NCBI RefSeq assembly: GCF_015207825.1
Contig: NZ_JADEWC010000001.1
Location: forward strand, 62,001-126,000
Direction: 5' to 3'
DNA from: Cyanobacterium stanieri LEGE 03274
GTDB taxonomy: Bacteria > Cyanobacteriota > Cyanobacteriia > Cyanobacteriales > Cyanobacteriaceae
DNA length: 64,000 nucleotides
A program made the translations under genes and the position numbers. The first letter of the stretch is position 1. Each line of letters opens with the position of its first letter. Under the pieces are notes generated by a model. The model was not told the origin of the DNA, searched no databases, and saw only the letters and a program-made list of their open reading frames with translations. Shown piece by piece: positions 38,393 through 47,230 of this stretch.

Positions 38393-39298
38393 ATGACAAT
38401 GATGGGATTTATTAACCTCCACAAACCTAAGGGGTTTTCATCCCATGATTGTGTTGCTAAGGTAAGGAGAATATTACATACGAAAAAAGTTGGTCATGGT
38501 GGTACATTAGATCCCCTCGCTACGGGAGTATTGCCTATGGCGGTGGGTAAAGCGACTCGCCTACTGCAGTTTTTACCTACTAAAAAAGCCTATCGGGCTA
38601 GAATAAGATTTGGAGTAGTTACCACCACAGATGATTTAGAGGGAGAGATAATTAGACAGGATAAATGTCCTGATTTAAAGTTAGAAAATGTTGCTAATTT
38701 TATTCCTCATTTTGTTGGTAACATAGTACAAATTCCCCCCATATATAGTGCCATAAAACAGGGTGGAAAAAAATTATATGAATTAGCAAGGCAGGGAAAA
38801 GATGTAGAAATTATCCCTAGAAATGTAGAAATATTTGAGATAAATATTATTAACTGGGACTCAGGAGATTACCCAGAATTAGATGTAGAGATTGTTTGTG
38901 GGGCAGGTACTTACATAAGGGCGATCGCCCGTGACCTTGGGGAAAGAGTAGGTACAGGGGCAACCTTAGCAAAGTTAGAAAGAACATTAAGCTGTAACTT
39001 AGAAATAAAAAATAGTGTAACCTTAGAGGTTTTAGAAAAAGAAAAAAAAGATGATAAACTATTTTTAATTAAACCTGATTTACTATTAGAAAATTTACCG
39101 ACTATTAACTTAAATGATAATGAAAGTATGAGATGGCAACAGGGACAAAAATTAAAATTTAATCAAGAAAATAACCATGACTATTATCGCACCTATAACC
39201 ATGAACAAAAATTTTTAGGTATTAGTACCATAAAACAAGGAGAAGAAGGATTAATAATCAAACCAAAAATAGTGATAATTAACCCCAACGAAACTTAA
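38393..39298 (+). CDS. truB: tRNA pseudouridine(55) synthase
   Basis: About 301 residues. The enzyme makes pseudouridine 55 in the T-loop of tRNAs. Motifs are GFINLHKPKGFSSHDCVAK, the catalytic loop KVGHGGTLDPLATGVLPMAVGKATR (catalytic Asp in TLDP), IPPIYSAIKQGGKKLYELAR and VVCGAGTYIRAIARDLG-like CGAGTYIRAIARDLGE. Starts at 38387 (TTG), 38393, 38399 and 38402 (ATG) are in frame; the GAGG about 10 nt before 38393 favours that one. The C-terminal part carries an extra segment ending in KPKIVIINPNET. Confidence 0.96.
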   Translation: MTMMGFINLHKPKGFSSHDCVAKVRRILHTKKVGHGGTLDPLATGVLPMAVGKATRLLQFLPTKKAYRARIRFGVVTTTDDLEGEIIRQDKCPDLKLENVANFIPHFVGNIVQIPPIYSAIKQGGKKLYELARQGKDVEIIPRNVEIFEINIINWDSGDYPELDVEIVCGAGTYIRAIARDLGERVGTGATLAKLERTLSCNLEIKNSVTLEVLEKEKKDDKLFLIKPDLLLENLPTINLNDNESMRWQQGQKLKFNQENNHDYYRTYNHEQKFLGISTIKQGEEGLIIKPKIVIINPNET

Positions 39299-39417
39299 AA
39301 CTATTCAAAAAATAAAAAAAATGTAAACTAATTGTTAATAATAACCAAGAAAATCAAAACCCCATTCCAACTCAAGCTATATTAATCAATATCTGTTCAC
39401 CATAGGCGAGATACTTA

Positions 39418-40116
39418 ATGTTAGACCAAGTTTTACATCCCTCCATTGATTTCGGCATCGAAACTTTTTTCATATTAGTTATATTAATTGCCCTAGAAGC
39501 GGTTTTATCCGCCGATAATGCCATCGCCCTAGCCTCCATTGCTCAAGGGTTAAGTGATGAAAAAGAACAGAAATATGCCCTTAATGTCGGCTTGATATTA
39601 GCTTATGTTTTGCGGATTACCCTCATTGTTACAGCCACATGGGTGATTCAATTTTGGCAATTTTCCGTAGCGGGTGGGTTATACTTGTTGTGGCTTGTTT
39701 TTCGTTACTACACCAATAAAAATGATGACTCCGAGGGGGTTTCTAGTCTGAATTTTAAAGGGCTTTGGCAAGCTATTCCTATGATAGCCGTTACGGACTT
39801 AGCTTTTTCCTTAGATAGTGTGACAACGGCGATCGCAGTGGCTGAAGATATATGGTTAATTATAGCAGGGGGAACAATCGGAGTTATTGCCCTTCGTTTC
39901 CTTGCTCAACTGTTTATCCGTTGGATAGAAGAATATACTCACCTAGAAGAAGCCGGATTTATTACCGTCGGTTTAGTAGGACTAAGACTAATTATTAAAG
40001 TAGCACAACCAAACTTAGTACCCCCAGAATGGTTAATGATAGTAACTATCATTGGTATCTTTGCTTGGGGCTTCTCCACAAAAAATCAAATGACAGAAGA
40101 AAGCCAAGAAGGTTGA
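39418..40116 (+). CDS. TerC-family membrane protein
   Basis: 232 residues with about seven membrane helices. The first holds LVILIALEAVLSADNAIALA, the metal-site signature of TerC, and a repeat of the motif appears in VTDLAFSLDSVTTAIAVAED; acidic residues in these helices are characteristic. TerC proteins take part in metal homeostasis, notably manganese export or delivery to exported proteins; the substrate here is not shown. AGGCGAG lies 7 nt before the ATG at 39418. Downstream, after 71 bp, is a permease gene on the same strand. Confidence 0.9.
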   Translation: MLDQVLHPSIDFGIETFFILVILIALEAVLSADNAIALASIAQGLSDEKEQKYALNVGLILAYVLRITLIVTATWVIQFWQFSVAGGLYLLWLVFRYYTNKNDDSEGVSSLNFKGLWQAIPMIAVTDLAFSLDSVTTAIAVAEDIWLIIAGGTIGVIALRFLAQLFIRWIEEYTHLEEAGFITVGLVGLRLIIKVAQPNLVPPEWLMIVTIIGIFAWGFSTKNQMTEESQEG

Positions 40117-40187
40117 TGATTTAAATATCAAAACAACGTAGAATTGAGAAATAATATTAGCTATCACAAAATTAGATCCATACCCCT

Positions 40188-41255
40188 ATGAACGAATCAA
40201 GACTAAAAATATCCCTGAGTAGTCTTGCAATATTAATTTCTGTCATTCTATGTTTAATTCTACTTTGGCATTTAAGGGGGCTTCTGGTCACCCTAATGAT
40301 TGCAACAGTTTTAGCCGCAACCCTTTCTCCTATTGTTGACTATGTAGAAAGGTTTTTACCCCGTTGGCTTGGAGTAATTCTTGCTTACTTAATCATTATC
40401 GCCATTTTAGTCGGAGGAGGATTAGTAATTGGCCCAACGGTATTCACTCAATTACAAAGATTGATACAAAAATTTCCTCTCTATCTTGAAATACTAGGTA
40501 ATACCGCTGAAAATTTGGTAATGCGTTTTGGTATCACCGAACCTAGAGCCTTAGAACTGATTGACAAACTCCTTGATTTACAAGCCCTTATTTCTTGGGG
40601 GGTTAGATCTAGTCAAAAATTACTTTTAAGCTCATTGGGAGTTACTAAGGGTATCGTTGGAGGGGTTTTTAACCTCATCCTCTCTATTTTATTATCGGGT
40701 TATCTTTTGGCCGGTTCAGATAAACTGATCAAAGGATTTGTCAGACTTTTTCCTTCTCCATGGAATCAAAGAATAGAAGCTCAATTTGAACCAGTTACCG
40801 AAAGAATGGGTAAGTATATTCAAGGGAGAATTCTGGTGTCTTTGGTGCTAGGGGTTGCTATTACCATCGGTTTAAAAATTCTTGGCATTAATGAATTTGC
40901 CCTTGGTTTGGGGGTAATTGCTGGGTTTACTAATTTAATACCATTTTTTGGCCCTGTTTTGGGTTCAGTACCTGCCCTAATTGTTGCGGTGGCACAGGGG
41001 GGCTGGGTGTTTTTATGGGTGTTACTTTTATTTCTGGTGATTCAAAATATAGAAACTTATGTATTAGATCCTTTGTTGGTGGGTTCTAGCGTTAAGGTTG
41101 AGCCTTTATATCAGTTGTTGGCGGTGTTAGGAGGTGTGCAAGTGTTAGGCATTATTGGTGCTTTGATTGTACCTCCTTGGATTGCAGGGGCTGGGGTGGT
41201 TTTGGAAAACCTTTATATTGAGCCTAGGGAGAAGAATGATTATTTGGAATCCTGA
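40188..41255 (+). CDS. AI-2E-family permease
   Basis: 355 residues with about eight membrane helices. It starts with LAILISVILCLILLWHLRGL and has ATVLAATLSPIVDYVERFLP near residue 40-60, PFFGPVLGSVPALIVAVAQG and ETYVLDPLLVGSSVKVEPLY in the C-terminal half, all typical of the AI-2E transporter family (YdiK/TqsA/PerM group). Members have been linked to autoinducer-2 export, sodium/proton antiport and other roles; the substrate is not predictable. The last 20 bp overlap the start of the HD-domain gene, suggesting translational coupling. Confidence 0.88.
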   Translation: MNESRLKISLSSLAILISVILCLILLWHLRGLLVTLMIATVLAATLSPIVDYVERFLPRWLGVILAYLIIIAILVGGGLVIGPTVFTQLQRLIQKFPLYLEILGNTAENLVMRFGITEPRALELIDKLLDLQALISWGVRSSQKLLLSSLGVTKGIVGGVFNLILSILLSGYLLAGSDKLIKGFVRLFPSPWNQRIEAQFEPVTERMGKYIQGRILVSLVLGVAITIGLKILGINEFALGLGVIAGFTNLIPFFGPVLGSVPALIVAVAQGGWVFLWVLLLFLVIQNIETYVLDPLLVGSSVKVEPLYQLLAVLGGVQVLGIIGALIVPPWIAGAGVVLENLYIEPREKNDYLES

Positions 41256-41784
41256 AAAGTATTTACAGGCTTGGAATTTTGTTTCTTTTGCTCATAAAAC
41301 GCAAAAAATGCCTGGTTCTGATATTCCGTACCTTAATCATCTTGGGGCAGTTGCCATGGAAGCTATGACGACTATTTGTTATGGTAAGGTCATTTATCCT
41401 GATTTATTGATTCAATGTGCGGTGCTACATGATGTGATTGAGGATACTGGCTTTGGTTATCAGGATCTCAAAAAAGAATTTGGCATTGATGTGGCTGATG
41501 GGGTTTTAGCATTAACTAAAAATACAAATTTGCCTTCTAAACAAGCCCAAATGGAAGATAGTCTGATGAGGATTCTTCAACAACCCCCAGAAATTTGGAT
41601 GGTTAAAATGTGCGATCGCACCACAAATCTACAAGTACCGCCAAAACACTGGGATCAAGGAAAAATAAGGAGTTATCATCAAGAGGCGATGTTAATTTGG
41701 GAAAACCTCCACCAAGCCAACGAATATCTAAGTCAAAGACTCAAACAAAAAATCATTGACTATCAACAATATTTTCAATGTTAA
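41236..41784 (+). CDS. HD-domain protein resembling small alarmone hydrolases
   Basis: About 182 residues, starting at the ATG at 41236 (AGGGAGAAGA just before it). It contains the metal-binding pattern of the RelA/SpoT hydrolase domain: the histidine in YLNHLGAVAM, the HD pair in AVLHDVIEDTG, and the late aspartate in MVKMCDRTTNLQVPP. The fold elements and length match HD-only enzymes of the MESH1/SAH type, which hydrolyse ppGpp or NADPH, rather than full-length Rsh. It overlaps the permease gene by 20 bp. The substrate is inferred from family likeness. Confidence 0.78.
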   Translation: MIIWNPEKYLQAWNFVSFAHKTQKMPGSDIPYLNHLGAVAMEAMTTICYGKVIYPDLLIQCAVLHDVIEDTGFGYQDLKKEFGIDVADGVLALTKNTNLPSKQAQMEDSLMRILQQPPEIWMVKMCDRTTNLQVPPKHWDQGKIRSYHQEAMLIWENLHQANEYLSQRLKQKIIDYQQYFQC

Positions 41785-42140
41785 TTTCATATATTAACGT
41801 CAGTTCAAGATTTGTCACTATAGTAGGGGATGTATCATGGTACGTCTGTACAGGTTGCAGGTTATAGGTTTAATATCAAGTCACCTTGATCACTTACAAA
41901 TTAGTAATATCAATATCTTAGTTCAATTTATTGAACGAACTACGGTTAGCCGTGTAATGAATTACACGGTGGGGGTACAAAGATACAATCTATAGATAAC
42001 AAATTATCAGAACTTGATATAAAATACGACTATATTTAATCTATCAAAGAAGTAAAAATGAGATTAATAGACTTTTTGTAAATTCTTTAACCTGATACCC
42101 GACACCTTTTCTAGGGGCATCAAAGTTTTATTATCCATTG
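41785..42140. other. Intergenic with MITE-like element
   Basis: 356 bp between convergent genes, largely filled by family A copy 4 (41873-42020). No gene is seen. Confidence 0.6.
41873..42020 (-). repeat. MITE-like element family A, copy 4
   Basis: 148 bp with perfect 9-bp ends ATATCAAGT and ACTTGATAT, inverted relative to copies 1 and 2. In element orientation the first palindrome has loop TC instead of GA; the second has the usual AA loop. Confidence 0.8.
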
Positions 42141-43397
42141 CTAACTATTCGATTCTGGTTGAGAGAAAATAGCAAAAACAGAAGTATAACCATGGACAAA
42201 AGTTGAACCACCCACAGGGCCAATTTCCCCATTGCAGAAGAAACCAGATAAAGGAATATCTACGAAATAATCAAGGAATAATTCCGAGTCAAAATTAGGT
42301 TCACCATACAACCCCTCTCCTCTGCCCATGCAGGAAAACATTAGCCCTCCCACAGCAGGAACTTCATCTTTAAGATCAAAGTAATTGTCTAAGAGGGTTT
42401 CTAAATCTTCCGCCGAAGCATTACCATCACGGAGATGAAAACGGATTCTTTGTCCGGGCCTGATGCGATCGCCCACTGCGATCGCCCCATACTTAGGATC
42501 AACCCCCATCAAATTACGAATTAAAAAATCTCCATGGTTCAACTCCAACTTAAACTCATCCCTAGCAATACCGATAAAAAGGGAATGTTGAGCCAATTCC
42601 TGATCCCCCGCATCCAAATCATTAATCAACTCTCGCAAAAAATTAAGGGGGGAATCCGTATTACCCTGATTATCCGTTAACTCTAAGATGACATTTCTTT
42701 CTCCCTTGGTCACCTGATAAATCTTACCGATGGAACGGCATCCCTGTGCCACAATGGATTCGACCACAATATTACCGCTCATAGCTAAACCAATCGTTCC
42801 TTGAGTCGCAAAACACCCTTGAGGTTCATCTGGTGTACGATAAAACAAACCACTGGCCACCCCCATAGTGCTAGAACTAGCCAAACCACCCACCTTAATA
42901 GCTGCCGGATAAGCATAGTCTAAACCCTCTATTAACTCATTAGTCGCCCCCGAAAAAGGATCTGACAACAAAATAAAATCAGGTTTTACCTCAGGAGATA
43001 CCCCCACCATATCCCACCACTCTTGGGGGGCGCTATCAGAATCTGGTAAATCATCAGGGAGAATATGAAAAAGGCTCAAGTCCACATCAGGTAAACAAGC
43101 CACCGTCAAACTCAAAGCCGGACTAGATTCCACCTCCGCAGGTTGTTCCTCATCTTCCATGCCCACGATGCCACCCCCACCACAGCCAATTAAAAAAGGC
43201 AGGGGAAACTTATCTAACAATAAAGGCAACAACCGAGCATAATCACTAGCAAAAGCAGAGGAGATGAATAAAATACCTAAATCTGGATCGCCAGTTAAAC
43301 GCTCTTGTAATTTTTCCACCACCTCATCAATGGCTTTTTCGAGGGATGATTGAACAGAGAGGGCATTAATCCATTGAATTTTTTGTGACATAGGCAT
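42141..43397 (-). CDS. FIST N- and C-domain protein
   Basis: About 418 residues. The N-terminal half has the FIST_N pattern (LGILFISSAFASDYARLLPL, FLIGCGGGGIVGMEDEEQ) and the C-terminal half the FIST_C pattern (FLIRNLMGVDPKYGAIAVGD, VGGLMFSCMGRGEGLYG, PLSGFFCNGEIGPVGG). FIST proteins are thought to sense small ligands such as amino acids and are often linked to signalling. No kinase is fused here. The frame extends to a TTG at 43436; the ATG codons at 43397 and 43391 are more plausible. It starts 101 bp after the rsh stop on the same strand. Confidence 0.85.
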   Translation of the reverse strand: MPMSQKIQWINALSVQSSLEKAIDEVVEKLQERLTGDPDLGILFISSAFASDYARLLPLLLDKFPLPFLIGCGGGGIVGMEDEEQPAEVESSPALSLTVACLPDVDLSLFHILPDDLPDSDSAPQEWWDMVGVSPEVKPDFILLSDPFSGATNELIEGLDYAYPAAIKVGGLASSSTMGVASGLFYRTPDEPQGCFATQGTIGLAMSGNIVVESIVAQGCRSIGKIYQVTKGERNVILELTDNQGNTDSPLNFLRELINDLDAGDQELAQHSLFIGIARDEFKLELNHGDFLIRNLMGVDPKYGAIAVGDRIRPGQRIRFHLRDGNASAEDLETLLDNYFDLKDEVPAVGGLMFSCMGRGEGLYGEPNFDSELFLDYFVDIPLSGFFCNGEIGPVGGSTFVHGYTSVFAIFSQPESNS

Positions 43398-43498
43398 TTT
43401 TGAGTTAATGGAATCTAGTCCATTGCTATGGGTCAAACTAAAGCATTAACCTTTAATTATTAACTTTTCATCTCCTCTTGTCAATTCATGGTTGGGCA

Positions 43499-45745
43499 TT
43501 AGTTAACATCGCTGATACGACGTATATTTAGCACATCGCTAATATTTCTAATTTTTTGCATCACGCTACTTAATTGTTCAGAGTCTCGCACATCAATGGT
43601 GAGGGAAATAAGGGCAGGTTTAGCAGAATGAGTCTTCACAGAAGCATTACTGACATTGATATGATAATCACTTAGTCTGCCAAGGATGTCTCGTAAAACA
43701 CCCACCCGATTAATGGTTTCTACCACCACATCCACAGGATAAGTTGCCACACGATTGGATTTTTGATGACTATTCCATTTTACGGGTATGAAGCGATCGC
43801 CCTTAACATTAGCCAAATTAGGACAATCATGGTGATGAATAGAAATACCCCGTTGATGGGTAACTACCCCCACAATGGATTCACCCGGCACAGGGCGACA
43901 ACACCCTGCAATGTGGTATTCTAGCCCCTCAATCCCTGCGATGGGATATTTAGTAGCATCAATTTCCTTATACTGTTTTTGAGGAGTAATATTAGCCGAA
44001 GTTAACAAAGTTTCCTCTGTCAAACTTGTGGGCTTAGTATCGGGTTGATTTTGTTTGTTTTCATCCCGCAAACGGTTAATTACCTGAGTTGAAGTAATTT
44101 CCCCATAGCCCAAAGCCACTAATAAATCATCTACCTTATGAAAGTTACACTTTTGGGCAACCTTCATCATGGTGTCGGACTTCAATAAAGACTCTAAGCC
44201 ATTTTTACCCAATTCCTTCTCCAACAATTCCTTACCCCTGGCAATATTTTCATCACGGTGGGATAACTTATACCATTGACGAATACGGTTACGCGCCGTG
44301 GGAGTTTTGACAAAATTGAGCCAATCGAGACTAGGATGGGCATTATTAGCGGTGATAATTTCCACAATGTCGCCATTTTCTAAAATATGATCCATGGGCA
44401 ACCAACGACCATTTATTTTTGCTCCCTTCATATGATTTCCTACCTCAGAATGGATACGATAGGCAAAATCTACTGCCGTAGAGCCACGATTTAGGGAAAT
44501 TAACGCCCCTTGAGGAGTAAATACATAAACATCATCATCAAAAAGATTTTCTTTAAGGTTATCAACATACTCTTCAGCATCTTTCAAATCCTTCTGCCAG
44601 TCTAATAGTTGCCTTAACCAAGTAAACTTCTGATCATCATTGGATAGGTTGGTATTATGAGAATTACCCGCTTCCTTATACTTCCAATGGGCGGCAATCC
44701 CATATTCAGCGATGCGATGCATTTCCATGGTGCGGATTTGAATTTCCAGGGGGCGACCATTTAAACTAACCACCGTGGTATGTAAAGATTGATAAAGGTT
44801 AGGTTTTGGTAAGCCGATATAGTCTTTGAATCTACCTGGAATGGGGCGAAAAGCATTATGCACCACCGCAAGGGCTTGATAACATTCTTGTATGGTGTTT
44901 ACAATGATTCTTAGGGCGGCAATATCAAAAATTTGGTCAAATTCTTTGTTTTGTCGTTGCATCTTCTCATAGATGCCATAGAGATGCTTGGGGCGCCCTT
45001 TTACTTCAATGGGATCAATCTTCGATTCTCTTAATCCTTGGTTGATGATGTCGATAACTTGATTAATTCTGGTTTCTCTATCACTTCTTCTTTCGGCTAT
45101 TAAACTACGAATATTTTGATATTCGTCTCCGTGGAGGTATTTAAAACTTAAATCTTCTAATTCCCATTTAAATTGCCACATACCAAGACGATTAGCAAGG
45201 GGCGCAAAAATTTCTTTAGTTTCCGTGGCGATTAATTTTTGCTTTTCAGGGGGTAAAAAGTCGAGGGTACGCATATTGTGTAATCTATCGGCTAATTTGA
45301 CTACGATTACTCGAATATCCTGCGCCATGGCGAGAAACATTCGTCGAAAGTTTTCCGCTTGTCTTTCGGTTTTGTTGGAAAAGTTAAATTTTGATAGTTT
45401 GGTGACGGCTTCTACTAATTGACGTACGTTACTACCGAACAATTCTTCGATATGATCTGGGGTGATGTCTTCGTTATCTTCCACTACGTCATGGAGAAAA
45501 CCTGCGGCTATCATCTCTGCGTCTCCTCCTAAGTCTCGTAGCAATTCGGCTACAGCGATGGGATGAATAATATAAGCCTCCCCTGATTTACGATATTGTC
45601 CTTCATGGAGTTGATAGGCATATTCAAAGGCTTTACAGATTAGGGCGTTATTCGGATCTCCTTGATCCCCAATCATACATTGGTTAAGCCATTCTGGAAG
45701 ATGAATTTTCTTTTGTTTATCTTTGGTAGGGGTTGCAATAGTCAT
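43499..45745 (-). CDS. rsh: Bifunctional (p)ppGpp synthetase/hydrolase (Rsh)
   Basis: 748 residues with the complete Rsh layout. The hydrolase HD domain holds HPIAVAELL and FLHDVVEDNED; the synthetase domain has FDIAALRIIV, the DYIGLPKPNLYQSLHTTVV loop and EIQIRTMEMHRIAEYG; TGS (YVFTPQGALISLNRGSTAVD), a zinc-finger-like region with HIAGCCRPVPG and HHHDCPNL, and a C-terminal ACT domain follow. Both catalytic sites look intact, as in the single Rsh enzyme usual in cyanobacteria, which manages stringent response and dark adaptation. ATG at 45745. Confidence 0.95.
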   Translation of the reverse strand: MTIATPTKDKQKKIHLPEWLNQCMIGDQGDPNNALICKAFEYAYQLHEGQYRKSGEAYIIHPIAVAELLRDLGGDAEMIAAGFLHDVVEDNEDITPDHIEELFGSNVRQLVEAVTKLSKFNFSNKTERQAENFRRMFLAMAQDIRVIVVKLADRLHNMRTLDFLPPEKQKLIATETKEIFAPLANRLGMWQFKWELEDLSFKYLHGDEYQNIRSLIAERRSDRETRINQVIDIINQGLRESKIDPIEVKGRPKHLYGIYEKMQRQNKEFDQIFDIAALRIIVNTIQECYQALAVVHNAFRPIPGRFKDYIGLPKPNLYQSLHTTVVSLNGRPLEIQIRTMEMHRIAEYGIAAHWKYKEAGNSHNTNLSNDDQKFTWLRQLLDWQKDLKDAEEYVDNLKENLFDDDVYVFTPQGALISLNRGSTAVDFAYRIHSEVGNHMKGAKINGRWLPMDHILENGDIVEIITANNAHPSLDWLNFVKTPTARNRIRQWYKLSHRDENIARGKELLEKELGKNGLESLLKSDTMMKVAQKCNFHKVDDLLVALGYGEITSTQVINRLRDENKQNQPDTKPTSLTEETLLTSANITPQKQYKEIDATKYPIAGIEGLEYHIAGCCRPVPGESIVGVVTHQRGISIHHHDCPNLANVKGDRFIPVKWNSHQKSNRVATYPVDVVVETINRVGVLRDILGRLSDYHINVSNASVKTHSAKPALISLTIDVRDSEQLSSVMQKIRNISDVLNIRRISDVN

Positions 45746-46072
45746 AGTAGGGGTAATGGGGTAGTGGTTTAATAATAAATGAGTTTTTTCCTAATATTTT
45801 TTGATAATCAAAATTTACTCCTTTGCCTTTAAATGGGGGAGTTTTGTTTAATTATCCTTGAGATTAGGGATGATAAATAATATATTTATTGTTATAAGAA
45901 AACCATGGCGATTTACTTAGATTAGTAATTTTTTATAGCAATATTTTATTTGTATGGAAACCTCTGAAGTCTTATTGTTTTAACTTCTTGTTTAGGTTGA
46001 CTGGAAAAGATACTTTAATCTAAGTATAATCAAAAACTCTTAATTATATGATTGTAACGCAATATAAAGACA
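45746..46072. other. Intergenic between rsh and a PatD-like gene
   Basis: 327 bp between two divergent genes; AT-rich, with a possible TATAAT-like TAGTATAAT-type sequence near 46021-46030 (AAGTATAATC) about 45 bp before the PatD-like start. No gene or RNA recognised. Confidence 0.45.
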
Positions 46073-46459
46073 ATGTTATCAAAATCACATTTTTCTATTG
46101 TAAAGGATTGGGTATTTTTACTGAAAGATTTTCAAAGTCAGTGGAATTTACAAAAAATAAATAACTATTATCAAACTTCCCTATGGCAAAAAATTAATGG
46201 TTTTTTACAATCAGAAATTATGAGTCTTAATGAGGATGATTTTCCTCTTAATAATATTCCTCAATGGCAGTCTTGGCAAACGGAAACCTATCGTTTTATT
46301 CGTCTTCTTAATACGGAGTTGTTATTTTTTGCATCGGCTAAACAACCTCATACTAAGCAGTTAAAAACTAATAGTATTTCTCAAAAGTTACAAGGTGCGA
46401 TCGCCCTTAGCGAAAATTTGTTAAATCAGGCAATGGGGAATGGTAATAATATTTTATGA
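46073..46459 (+). CDS. PatD-like conserved protein (128 aa)
   Basis: A helical 128-residue protein. The pattern WQTETYRFIRLLNTELLFFA followed by a basic stretch and a C-terminal helix (QKLQGAIALSENLLNQAM) resembles PatD, a small protein affecting heterocyst frequency in Anabaena whose relatives also occur in unicellular cyanobacteria. The likeness is from memory of the family and is not strong; it may be a general cyanobacterial hypothetical protein. The N-terminal helix (SIVKDWVFLLKDFQSQWNL) is also family-like. It is convergent with cpcBA. Confidence 0.55.
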   Translation: MLSKSHFSIVKDWVFLLKDFQSQWNLQKINNYYQTSLWQKINGFLQSEIMSLNEDDFPLNNIPQWQSWQTETYRFIRLLNTELLFFASAKQPHTKQLKTNSISQKLQGAIALSENLLNQAMGNGNNIL

Positions 46460-46470
46460 TTTGCAGTTTA

Positions 46471-46498
46471 ATTATCAATTATCCATTCTCAATTATCC
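46471..46498. repeat. Heptanucleotide tandem repeat
   Basis: Four 7-bp units: ATTATCA, ATTATCC, ATTCTCA, ATTATCC. It begins 12 bp after the PatD-like stop codon and resembles the short tandemly repeated sequences of filamentous cyanobacteria. Confidence 0.65.
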
Positions 46499-46596
46499 AT
46501 TAACTTAAAGCCAACATCGCCCGAAAAAGTCAACAAACACAAGAATTAAATCCGTATTCGCAAACCTTCTCAGGCGATGAATGTTTATTATTTCAA

Positions 46597-46619
46597 CCTT
46601 GATTGAACAAGGATTTTTT
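46597..46619 (+). terminator. Terminator candidate after the PatD-like gene
   Basis: CCTTG-ATTGAA-CAAGG forms a 5-bp stem followed by A and six T residues on the plus strand. It lies 50 bp from the convergent cpcA end and could act for either strand, but only the plus strand has a T tract. Confidence 0.45.
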
Positions 46620-46668
46620 GATGTTCTCCCTTAAGAGAAACCTATGATCAAAACTCAGAAGCAATAGA

Positions 46669-47157
46669 TTAGCTGAGAGCGTTGATAGCATAATCGATGT
46701 AGGAGTTAGCTTCTACAGCAGGATCTCCACTTAAACCGTGGTTAGCTTTGATGTATTTTAAAGCCTCGATGTACCAGCTAGGAGATAACTCGAAGCTACG
46801 GTTGATTTCATCGATACCAGCGATTAAATACTCATCCATAGGACCAGTTCCACCAGCTACTAAACAGTAGGTAACCATACGTAGGTAGTAACCGATGTCA
46901 CGGGAACATTTTGCTTTACCTTCAGAGGTAGAAGCGTAGTTAGCACCAGGGGTAGAAGTGGTGTAAGGGAATTTGCTGTAAACAGCGTTAGCAGCGCCAT
47001 CAACTAAACGTTGAGCATTTTCAGTTAAAGACTTAGCGGCAGATAAACTAGCACTAGCTTGACGGAAACGACCGAAAGCGGTTTGGATTTCGGTGCTGCT
47101 GAGGAAACGACCTTGAGAATCTGCTGCGGATACTGCTTCAGTTAAAGGGGTTTTCAT
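46669..47157 (-). CDS. cpcA: C-phycocyanin alpha subunit
   Basis: 162 residues, normal length. It starts [20 protein letters not shown], binds one phycocyanobilin at the cysteine of [20 protein letters not shown] (Cys84 in standard numbering), and ends [10 protein letters not shown]. It pairs with CpcB to form phycobilisome rod hexamers. AAGGAG lies 11 nt before the ATG. It follows cpcB by 73 bp; the next gene downstream is convergent, so the rod-linker genes that often follow cpcBA are not here. Confidence 0.98.
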   Translation of the reverse strand: MKTPLTEAVSAADSQGRFLSSTEIQTAFGRFRQASASLSAAKSLTENAQRLVDGAANAVYSKFPYTTSTPGANYASTSEGKAKCSRDIGYYLRMVTYCLVAGGTGPMDEYLIAGIDEINRSFELSPSWYIEALKYIKANHGLSGDPAVEANSYIDYAINALS

Positions 47158-47230
47158 TGTCTAATATTCTCCTTAAATTTGTGTTTTTGTTAACGAAATG
47201 ATTTTTTTAACTTATGAGGTAGCTATTTAA

